Under the pieces are notes generated by a model that was not told where the DNA came from, searched no databases, and saw only the letters and a list, made by a program, of their open reading frames with translations. A stretch of 48,322 bases of DNA from Candidatus Electrothrix gigas. Its GTDB lineage: Bacteria > Desulfobacterota > Desulfobulbia > Desulfobulbales > Desulfobulbaceae. The stretch covers positions 1 to 48,322 of the forward strand of contig QYLO01000019.1 of assembly GCA_022766165.1 (NCBI GenBank). The letters are read 5' to 3'. This document shows, in pieces, positions 41,998-48,322 of the stretch (position 1 is its first letter; every line of letters begins with the position of its first letter). The position numbers were made by a program, and so were the translations under genes.

Positions 41998-43554
41998 TTA
42001 AGTTGGTGTTGTCCCTGTTTCCTGTGTTGCTGGAATAGGGAATTCAATAAGTAGTTTAGTTCCTTGCTGCGGTGCAGAGCGAATTTTAAAGGTCCCCTGC
42101 ATCATCCGAACCCGTTCTTCCATGCCCAATAAACCAAAGCGTTTGTTTTCCAATGCCTTACGTAGCCCCTGTTCAGGATCAAAGCCAGAACCGTTATCTT
42201 CTATTTTAAGAATAATATTGGGATATGAGGCAATCAGGCGGATGATAACAGTTGTTGCCTGGGCATGTTTGTCAATATTGTGCAACGCCTCTTGAATTAA
42301 CCGATAAATATTAATGGCAACATCAAAGGAAAAATCCAGAGCATCCACCCCAGCCTTGGTAAACTGGACAGCAAGACCGGTTGTATGTTCAACATCACGA
42401 CAATGGTCTGCAATGGCGCTGGGCAGGCCGATCTGTTCCAATCCTGGTGGACGGAGATTATAGGAGAGTTCGCGCACGGTTTTAATGCAGTGATTGAGCA
42501 ACTTGGACCAGTTAGCAATCTCTTCTTGGCTGGGAAGTTGTCCCTTTAGTTGTCCCTTTGTCGCGTCTGCAGCGTCCTGCAACAGACTTTCACCGGTGAT
42601 CTTGAGCGAGGAAAGGTTTTGCGCCACATTATCGTGGAGATACAGAGAAATATGCTGGCGTTCAGTCTCCTGCACAGTGAGGAGTTTTTGCGATAAATGC
42701 CGGATCTGTTCTTCAGCCTTGCGAAGTTCTGCATTGGCATGCAGAAGCTCCTCTGTCCGTTCCTGCACCTTGAGGTCAAATTCATCATGATAACCAGCCA
42801 ACTGTTCTGCCATTTTACCAAATTCTTTTGCAAGAAATTCAAACTCATCACCGGAGTTAATATACACCTGATGCGTTAAATTTCCCTTGCCGATTTGCCG
42901 GGTTCCCTCCTGAAGCGTTTTCATAGGCTCTAGGACAGAGCGCATCATCAGAAAAACAATAAGAAGGGTCAGGAGGATAACGGCAAGACCGGTCAGAGCG
43001 ACAACGATCAGGGTATGCCGGTACTGTTGGCCGATAAATGCCTCGGTTCGGTCGATTTGGCGCAGATGAAGGTGAAGGTGTTTATCAATGGCGTTTTCTA
43101 GGTGCTTTAATTCCTTCTTGATTGCTTGGGATATCTTGACCAGATCCTTTTTGTTTGTTGGCCATCCATGTTCTGATTGTTCCAACAGGTATTGAGAAAG
43201 GGTTGTGGCGAAAATAACATGGTGAAGTACTTTATGGGCATCCTGTTCTTGCTGGTTCAGAGATTTATGTTTATGCTTGGCATGACTTTCTATCAACACA
43301 TTGAGTTGACTAGCCTTTTCTCTAATTAATTTGCGGTCAAATTTTTGCTCTCGAATCCCTGCTTCTAAGGAGAGCAGGAGCTTTCTCAGATCGAGCATGG
43401 CAGAGGCATTGGTTGTCGCATCCTCTTGCAGATGACTAAAATGTTTATGAACCGTTGAAAAAGTCCAGACACACCACCCGCCTTGGAGAAGAACACCAAG
43501 GATGAGAGGAAGAAAGTAGAGCAGAAATCTGTTGCGCAGGCCAATTTTGAGCAT
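41998..43554 (-). CDS. Membrane histidine kinase, NarX-like output (HisKA_3)
   Basis: 518 aa. TM1 at about 10-32, a helical extracytoplasmic domain (about 33-180), TM2 at about 180-205, HAMP, coiled coil, then HisKA_3 with His307 in ISLYLHDNVAQNL and HATPase_c (DNGSGFD). Residues 1-270 are nearly the same as those of the diguanylate cyclase at 43619-45007; only the output differs. The periplasmic part, four-helix-like and rich in His, Lys and Glu (SHAKHKHKSL), has no NIT or P-box signature that I can recognise. Order on the strand: cyclase, kinase, regulator. Confidence 0.94.
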   Translation of the reverse strand: MLKIGLRNRFLLYFLPLILGVLLQGGWCVWTFSTVHKHFSHLQEDATTNASAMLDLRKLLLSLEAGIREQKFDRKLIREKASQLNVLIESHAKHKHKSLNQQEQDAHKVLHHVIFATTLSQYLLEQSEHGWPTNKKDLVKISQAIKKELKHLENAIDKHLHLHLRQIDRTEAFIGQQYRHTLIVVALTGLAVILLTLLIVFLMMRSVLEPMKTLQEGTRQIGKGNLTHQVYINSGDEFEFLAKEFGKMAEQLAGYHDEFDLKVQERTEELLHANAELRKAEEQIRHLSQKLLTVQETERQHISLYLHDNVAQNLSSLKITGESLLQDAADATKGQLKGQLPSQEEIANWSKLLNHCIKTVRELSYNLRPPGLEQIGLPSAIADHCRDVEHTTGLAVQFTKAGVDALDFSFDVAINIYRLIQEALHNIDKHAQATTVIIRLIASYPNIILKIEDNGSGFDPEQGLRKALENKRFGLLGMEERVRMMQGTFKIRSAPQQGTKLLIEFPIPATQETGTTPT

Positions 43555-43618
43555 AGTTTATGTTTATTTTATAGGACAAGGATTGCTTAGGTACTCTGAG
43601 GTACTTATGCCGAGGTAC

Positions 43619-45007
43619 TTAGTCCACAGGCCAGAAAGCATTATCCTCTTTGTTTGAGATAACATATTGATTACGTCCCTGTGCCTTTGCTTGGTAAAGA
43701 GCGTGGTCAGCAACAGCGACAAGAGAGGCAACAGCAACTTCCCCTGTAGGGATGGTGACAGCAATGCCCATACTACATGTAACATAGGTACTTACGCTCG
43801 ATTTTTCATGCAGAATACAGAGTTTTTCTAATGCTTGCTGTATATCTTTAGCAAGTTGTTCAGCCTCTGATCTGTTGCTCCCCGGAAGTAAGAGAATAAA
43901 CTCCTCACCACCGTAGCGTGCTGCCAGATCTGTTGGATGCCTGAGCGTATGCTGTAATATGTACGCAACTTGTCGCAAACATTCATCTCCAGCCTGATGA
44001 CCATAGGTGTCGTTATATTGCTTAAAGTAATCCATATCAACAAAAATAACCGCCAACTGCTCGCCTTTGCCTGTATCAGCTAACTGCTGCCATTCTTGGC
44101 AAAGGCGTTTGTCAAAATACCGGCGATTTGCCACACGTGTCAGGCTATCAATATTGACCAGTTCATCAAGTTCCTTGAGTTCAGCATTGGCATGCAGCAG
44201 TTCTCTTGTCCTTTGCTGGACTTTGAGATCAAACTCATTATGATAACCAGCCAGTTGTTTTGCCATTTTGCCAAACTCTTGGGCAAGAAATTCAAACTCA
44301 TCGCCAGAATTAATCGTAACCTGATAGCTCAGATTTCCCTTACCTATTTGTCGAGTACCTTCTTGAAGCCTTTTTACAGGTTTGAGTACGGAACGCATCA
44401 TCAGAAAGACAACGATCAGGGTCAGGAAAATAACTGCAATGCTTGTCAGCAGGACAACGGTCAGGGTTTGCTGGTATTGCTGGCCAATAAAATTTTCCGT
44501 CCTGTTTATTTGTGCTATGTGCAGCCGGAGATGCCTGTCAATAGCCTGGTCCAGATGTATTCGCTCTTCTCTGATTGCTTCGGAGATTTGAAGCAACTCC
44601 TGTGTATTGATGGGCCAGCTCTGTTCGGATTTTTTCAGGAGATATTGGGACAGGGTTGTGGCAAAAATAGCGTGGTGCAGCATTTCATGCGCAACCTCCT
44701 CTGCTGGGGTCAACGAGTTATGCTTATGTTGCGCATGCTTGCTTATCATTACACTGAGCTGATTTGCCTTTTCTCTAATAATTTTTCGATCAAATTGCTG
44801 TTTCCGAATGCCTATTTCCAAGGAGAGCAGAAGTTCTTTTAGATCCAGCATGGCAGAGGCATTTTCTGTTTCCCTCTGTCGTAAATGATTGAAATTTGTA
44901 TAAACAGTTGCAAAGGTCCAAACGCACCACCCGCCCTGAATAAGGACACCAAGGATCAGGGGAAGACAGTACAGAAGAAATCTGTTACGCAGGCGAATTC
45001 TTAGCAT
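43619..45007 (-). CDS. Membrane diguanylate cyclase sharing the kinase's sensory module
   Basis: 462 aa with the same TM1, helical periplasmic domain, TM2, HAMP and coiled coil as the kinase downstream, then a GGDEF domain with the active-site motif GGEEF (366-370), metal-binding FVDMDYFKQYND and LTRVANRR. It makes c-di-GMP. The inhibitory I-site RxxD, five residues before GGEEF, reads HPTD, so product inhibition may be lost. It lies 64 bp upstream of the kinase gene, and both probably answer to the same ligand. A PilZ effector is encoded at 31787. Confidence 0.95.
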   Translation of the reverse strand: MLRIRLRNRFLLYCLPLILGVLIQGGWCVWTFATVYTNFNHLRQRETENASAMLDLKELLLSLEIGIRKQQFDRKIIREKANQLSVMISKHAQHKHNSLTPAEEVAHEMLHHAIFATTLSQYLLKKSEQSWPINTQELLQISEAIREERIHLDQAIDRHLRLHIAQINRTENFIGQQYQQTLTVVLLTSIAVIFLTLIVVFLMMRSVLKPVKRLQEGTRQIGKGNLSYQVTINSGDEFEFLAQEFGKMAKQLAGYHNEFDLKVQQRTRELLHANAELKELDELVNIDSLTRVANRRYFDKRLCQEWQQLADTGKGEQLAVIFVDMDYFKQYNDTYGHQAGDECLRQVAYILQHTLRHPTDLAARYGGEEFILLLPGSNRSEAEQLAKDIQQALEKLCILHEKSSVSTYVTCSMGIAVTIPTGEVAVASLVAVADHALYQAKAQGRNQYVISNKEDNAFWPVD

Positions 45008-45131
45008 ATTTTTTCGACTGAGTTGCCTGTTGCTTCTTTGGAGGGCTGTTGCGTAGAGAACGTCAGAACGGCCAAGCGAGTTTAAGAAGTTATCAGTGCT
45101 TGTAAATATTTGGAGATAAGGCTGATTCCCT

Positions 45132-45480
45132 GTCGCTATTCCCTATCTCTCTTGGGAGGGACAACAAGATACCGAGCCGCTCGGTACTTTCATAAAAAAA
45201 TACAATATTTTGTATTATAACGGATTATATTGCATTAGACAAAGTATATGAAAAAAAATAACTTTTTTGAGAGAAAGAAGACGGAGATGCAAAGGCTGAT
45301 ATGCAGGATATTTTCAAAAAAAGAAGGGTGTTACGGTTTACAACAACAGGTCTTTTGAGCGATGTCTCTTGATTAATTTAGAAAAACTTGGGGAGGGGAG
45401 AGAACGTAAAGGAGGTGATAAGAAATCATCACTTGTTTTATACCTCATATCCCTTCCCACTGGGGAGGGACAACAAAATA
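45132..45480 (+). repeat. Two dispersed copies of a GGGAGGGACAACAA element
   Basis: tgggagggacaacaagata (45153-45171) and ggggagggacaacaaaata (45462-45480) differ at two positions. Each forms the 3' arm of a hairpin with an upstream TCCC-rich arm. They resemble REP-type or transcript-end elements. Confidence 0.55.
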
Positions 45481-45497
45481 GAAGCAAAACAAGTGAT
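45428..45497. repeat. Nested inverted repeat
   Basis: Outer arms ATCACTTGTTTT (45428-45439) and AAAACAAGTGAT (45486-45497) are perfect over 12 bp. Inside sits a 9-pair hairpin with ACT loop (TCCCTTCCC with GGGGAGGGA, one G-T pair). The 70-bp unit looks like a small mobile or REP-like element; no target duplication was recognised. Confidence 0.65.
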
Positions 45498-45637
45498 ATC
45501 TTTCTTACAAGCTGAGGCCACCTCGTTGCCCGCCTAGCTGCCTAGAGGAAAAACTGGAGGGTCTGTACGGCAGGGGCCTCTTGTTTTTTATGTGGATTGC
45601 AGCATTGCAGGCAATCCGAACGCAGTAATTTGAGGAA

Positions 45638-45838
45638 TTACTGGGCAGTGACGTTATCCGCTGCCGGTCCCTTGGGGCCGTCAACTACGTCAAAATTTAC
45701 CCGTTGTCCTTCCGCTAGGCTTTTAAACCCCTGGGCCTGAATAGCTGAATGATGAACAAATACATCTTGTCCGCCGTCCTGCTCAATAAAACCAAAACCC
45801 TTTGAGTCATTAAACCATTTTACTGTTCCTTCTACCAT
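45638..45838 (-). CDS. Cold-shock protein (CspA family), second copy
   Basis: A 66-aa cold-shock domain with KGFGFI (RNP1) and VFVHH (RNP2). The reading frame is open to 45904, but AGGAG lies 7 nt before the ATG at 45838, giving the same length as the copy at 17664. The two proteins differ at about a dozen positions. It lies behind a DEAD-box helicase gene with two hairpins in the 113-bp gap. Confidence 0.95.
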   Translation of the reverse strand: MVEGTVKWFNDSKGFGFIEQDGGQDVFVHHSAIQAQGFKSLAEGQRVNFDVVDGPKGPAADNVTAQ

Positions 45839-45857
45839 TTTCATGCTCCTAAAAACT

Positions 45858-45924
45858 GATTTCTTTTTGAAATCTTTATAAAAATAGGGCCGCAATTTTT
45901 GCAACCCATTGCGTAGGCAGCCCT
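45858..45924 (-). promoter_or_regulatory. Two leader hairpins between helicase and cold-shock genes (possible attenuator)
   Basis: On the minus strand AGGGCTGC/GCGGCCCT (45917-45924 with 45886-45893, one G-T pair) is followed by a T-rich run. Then GATTTC-aaaaa-GAAATC (45858-45874) is followed by five Ts just before the Shine-Dalgarno. There is little room for a separate promoter, so readthrough or attenuation is likely. Confidence 0.55.
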
Positions 45925-45951
45925 CTACAGACTGCGAATTTTCTTTGCTAA

Positions 45952-47157
45952 TTAACGTGCAGAAATACCAAAGTCAAACGAGGTACGGGAAGAAGACGGG
46001 TTGCTCTTTTTCCCATTTGTCTTGGTTGATATCTTAGCTAAACTGGTCAGACCACTCACCTGTTTACGAGGAATACTTTTCCCCAAGCTCCGTTCAACCG
46101 AACGAACCATTTTAAGATCTTCCGATGTTGCAAATGTGTACGCATCACCTGTTTGCTCGGCTCGACCGGTTCGACCAACTCTATGCGTGTAGGTTTCCAC
46201 TGTATCGGGCATATCATAGTTAATAACATGAGAGATACCTGATACATCTATACCCCGTGCAGCAATATCTGTGGCAACAAGGATATTAAATGTCCCGGCT
46301 TTAAAACCCGCCATCGCCTTTTTGCGTTGGTTCTGAGAGAGATTGCCTTGCAGTGAGGTCGTCTTGAACCCGCATTTCTGCAACTGTTGAGCCAGATTCT
46401 TTGCCTTATATTTGGTCCGGGTAAAGACCAGTGTGGTCGTCATCTCTTGATGCTGCAAAATATGCTTGAGCAGGGTTGTCTTCTGTCCTTGCGGTATCTG
46501 ATACAGTGCATGCTTGATGGTTGCGGTCGGTTTTTCGTGATTCACCCGAATCGTTACCGGATCTGTGAGGATCTCTTCAACAAAGCAACGTATTTCTTTG
46601 GGCATCGTAGCTGAGAAAACCATACTCTGCCGTTGATGCGGTACCTTTTTAAGTATCCGGCGAATATCCGGCAAAAAACCCTTGTCGCACATCTGATCAG
46701 CCTCGTCCAAAATCAACACCTCAACTGAGGATAAATCAAGTGTTTTTGAGTCAAGATGATCAAGCAAACGTCCAGGACAGGCCACCACAATATCCACGCC
46801 CTGTTTGAGTTTCCTTACTTGGGTTACCTTACTTACTCCGCCATAAAGCGTACAGCTCTGTAGGCCAGTGCCACGGCCCAAGAGTTGAATATTTTCATGT
46901 ACCTGTTCCGAGAGTTCTCGGGTTGGTGTCAGAATTAATGCCTGTACTTTTTTTCCTGTTTTCTTGGTCAGCCTTTGCAGGGTTGGCAAGACAAATGCTG
47001 CAGTTTTACCGGTGCCGGTTTGTGCCAGTCCCAAGAGATCTCGACCTTGCACAAGGTGGGGTATGGCCTGCTGTTGGATATCTGTTGGGGTGCTGTAACC
47101 GCATGTTTTGATAGCAGCGACTAGAGCTGATTTGAAACCAAATTCTGTGAACTTCAT
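45952..47157 (-). CDS. DEAD-box RNA helicase, RhlE-like
   Basis: 401 aa. Motifs: Q-motif [23 protein letters not shown], Ia PTRELS, Ib CPGRLLD, II DEAD ([14 protein letters not shown]), [18 protein letters not shown] and [11 protein letters not shown] short Ser/Lys-rich tail follows. AAGAGG precedes the ATG. It probably unwinds structured RNA during ribosome assembly or cold adaptation, as suggested by the cold-shock gene downstream. It is distinct from the helicase at 14238, which has long basic tails. Confidence 0.94.
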   Translation of the reverse strand: MKFTEFGFKSALVAAIKTCGYSTPTDIQQQAIPHLVQGRDLLGLAQTGTGKTAAFVLPTLQRLTKKTGKKVQALILTPTRELSEQVHENIQLLGRGTGLQSCTLYGGVSKVTQVRKLKQGVDIVVACPGRLLDHLDSKTLDLSSVEVLILDEADQMCDKGFLPDIRRILKKVPHQRQSMVFSATMPKEIRCFVEEILTDPVTIRVNHEKPTATIKHALYQIPQGQKTTLLKHILQHQEMTTTLVFTRTKYKAKNLAQQLQKCGFKTTSLQGNLSQNQRKKAMAGFKAGTFNILVATDIAARGIDVSGISHVINYDMPDTVETYTHRVGRTGRAEQTGDAYTFATSEDLKMVRSVERSLGKSIPRKQVSGLTSLAKISTKTNGKKSNPSSSRTSFDFGISAR

Positions 47158-47839
47158 GTAACCTCTTGATATAAGCTCAATGAGCCTTTAAGTTCCTGTC
47201 TTTTTTCTGTTGCAAGAGAGAGAGTTCAGGCAATAACTTTGCACTGACTACACGTCTGCCTTGGTTTATCAGGTCAGTTTGTTTTTTCGTATGTTTTATG
47301 AAAAAAGTTGGTCATCCTTTGGAGTTGCTTGATATTTTTTATTATCCTGCTCCAAGGACCGGAATAAAGGGTAAAAGGAAGATTGCCAGTAAAAAGAACT
47401 GTGCAAAGTTTTGCGATGTTATCTCGATATGGTAATAAGCGGAAACTTTAAAGGCACCAGAATGTATCCTGGAGTCATCGTGAAAACGATGATAAAAAAG
47501 AAAATGCTGAGAATTGCCAAATGATATTTTTTTCTATAATACTCTTGTTTGAAGGAATTGCAATAAAAAAAGGGTGTATATTGCGAATAAAATAGTTGTA
47601 CTGTTAATTCGTATAGTTAAGTAGGTGGATTCTTTATTCTCTCTCATCCCGTCGATCCGCCAATTCCTGACCTCCGCCTGAATTGTATTCTTTCCGCCGA
47701 AATTCTGTGGTCTGCGGTTCTTGGTATCCCCTTCCTTATAGTCGCATCTTTCTGAAATACTAGCACGTCGGATTCATTTATGATAAATTCCAAGCCGGGA
47801 TAATGGCATTCCTAATCCATCTTCTTTTAAGGTAAATAG
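47158..47839. other. Intergenic region of about 680 bp
   Basis: Divergent region between the helicase gene and the unknown gene at 47840. I found no CDS, RNA gene or clear promoter. The helicase side probably contains a long cold-shock-type leader. Confidence 0.3.
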
Positions 47840-48256
47840 ATGAAATATAAATTAAGTTTTACGACGCAGGAACTCGTTAATCGCATTGAATTACTTGAAG
47901 AAGCGTTGGAAATTATTGCTTACGGCGATGTTCGTTTAGGAGAGAAAAAAAGTGCTGAGGCGGCAGATGAGGCCAAGCAGCAGCTCCTGGAAAAGATCAA
48001 AGGACTTCAGCAGGAACAGATACGCTTTTCCCCGAAACTAGATACCCGCATAATTGATCCTGCTGAATTCCAGGAATCTGGCAAGGAAATCTCTCGGGAT
48101 TTACAGGCTAAAATGGAAGAGTATGATTTTCACCAGGGTGCGATTAAAAGTGCGGTTTTTTCGATTATCCGGTGCATAATAGCTTATCTTTCTGTTAGAG
48201 TAGTTTCTCTGAAAGAGAAACAGAAAGTAATCATCAGTGCCCGTTCATATAACTGA
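47840..48256 (+). CDS. Hypothetical protein
   Basis: 138 aa, not recognised. The first 100 residues are charged and helical (LVNRIELLEEALEIIAYGDVRLGEKK, EAADEAKQQLLEKIKGLQQEQ) with likely coiled coil. A hydrophobic stretch near 105-122 (AVFSIIRCIIAYLSVRVV) could be an amphipathic or membrane-associated helix near a basic C-terminus. A weak AAGG stands upstream of the ATG. The next gene begins 21 bp after its stop with a good Shine-Dalgarno, so both are probably co-transcribed. Confidence 0.6.
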   Translation: MKYKLSFTTQELVNRIELLEEALEIIAYGDVRLGEKKSAEAADEAKQQLLEKIKGLQQEQIRFSPKLDTRIIDPAEFQESGKEISRDLQAKMEEYDFHQGAIKSAVFSIIRCIIAYLSVRVVSLKEKQKVIISARSYN

Positions 48257-48277
48257 CTATCCCCGGAGGAAATATTC

Positions 48278-48322
48278 ATGCTGCCACTGTCACAGGAAGA
48301 TAAAGAACTGATCAATCAGCTA
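48278..48322 (+). CDS. Start of a further gene (partial at window end)
   Basis: ATG at 48278 with GGAGGA 7 nt upstream opens a frame encoding MLPLSQEDKELINQL up to the window edge. Too short to identify. It follows the 138-aa gene closely. Confidence 0.6.
   Translation, partial: MLPLSQEDKELINQL

Larger units (their letters stand above)
45008..45637. other. Non-coding region with hairpin repeats
   Basis: 630 bp with no CDS I can support. It contains TACCGAG-ccg-CTCGGTA (45170-45186), two GGGAGGGACAACAA elements, and nested inverted repeats at 45428-45497. AAAGGAGGTGAT at about 45409-45420 is a perfect anti-Shine-Dalgarno complement, but no start codon with a worthwhile ORF follows. Confidence 0.5.

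Noticed and set aside
44096..44842. Long plus-strand ORF (248 codons) opposite the diguanylate cyclase
   Set aside because: It is an antisense shadow of a clearly real gene and its translation shows no family features.
45409..45530. Perfect Shine-Dalgarno (AAAGGAGGTGAT), suggesting a small gene
   Set aside because: The only ORF would start at a GTG within the Shine-Dalgarno and covers the inverted repeat; no plausible protein results.

Overview
The window reads as a chromosomal segment of an anaerobic, sulfur-metabolising Gram-negative bacterium. The best guess is the Desulfobulbales (former Deltaproteobacteria), possibly a cable-bacterium relative; this is inference from gene content, not a database match. 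Evidence includes an exported CbiK-type cobaltochelatase under a cobalamin riboswitch, a TusA/DsrE-like/YeeE-YedE sulfur-handling locus, an outer-membrane porin, a c-di-GMP-type (PilZ) regulator and many two-component proteins. No tRNA, rRNA, CRISPR array, phage gene or transposase was recognised. ORF coordinates were refined with Shine-Dalgarno positions, and three features too short for a normal ORF scan were added: a DUF3012-like lipoprotein, a 57-aa sulfur-locus protein and a nadA 3' remnant.

Layout. 1-3602: 3' part of a giant surface protein (FG-GAP-like repeats, InlB-like repeats, lipase-like alpha/beta hydrolase). 3697-6440: recN and an overlapping PP-loop tRNA-thiolation-like gene. 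6483-6992: a small membrane protein. 6993-7876: an AT-rich non-coding kilobase with a candidate minus-strand small RNA. 7877-14171 (minus): a run ending in nadB and a small lipoprotein. Upstream of nadB lie a CPC-less P-type ATPase, a SABATH-type carboxyl methyltransferase and a complete NadA. A 32-codon 3' remnant of another nadA sits directly in front of nadB, so the three-gene block looks inserted into, or substituted for part of, an ancestral nadA-nadB operon. This is the best candidate for an undescribed system here: quinolinate synthase, a carboxyl methyltransferase and a pump of unknown substrate.

14238-17864 (minus): cold-shock protein, YbiT-like ABC-F ATPase and DEAD-box helicase. 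18382-22569 (plus): cobalamin riboswitch with terminator, exported CbiK, and a BtuC/BtuD/BtuF-like importer. 22684-23607 (minus): two divergent paralogous small secreted proteins. 24038-27655: glycogen phosphorylase and a convergent polyprenyl synthetase. 28036-29865: a receiver-GAF-histidine kinase. 29959-31218: porin. 31787-34812: HEAT/cNMP-binding/PilZ protein and Maf. 35030-38095: divergent sulfur locus (tusA, two DsrE-like genes, a 57-aa protein; yeeE/yedE opposite). 38412-41328: a 5'-damaged secreted-type protein behind a G-quadruplex motif, birA and elbB.

41321-45007 (minus): a diguanylate cyclase, a histidine kinase and a NarL-type regulator. The cyclase and the kinase share an almost identical N-terminal sensory half, so one input module has been duplicated onto two outputs. 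45008-45637: non-coding with nested inverted repeats. 45638-47157 (minus): a second helicase/cold-shock pair with terminator-like hairpins between them. 47840-48322: an unknown gene and the first 15 codons of the next one.
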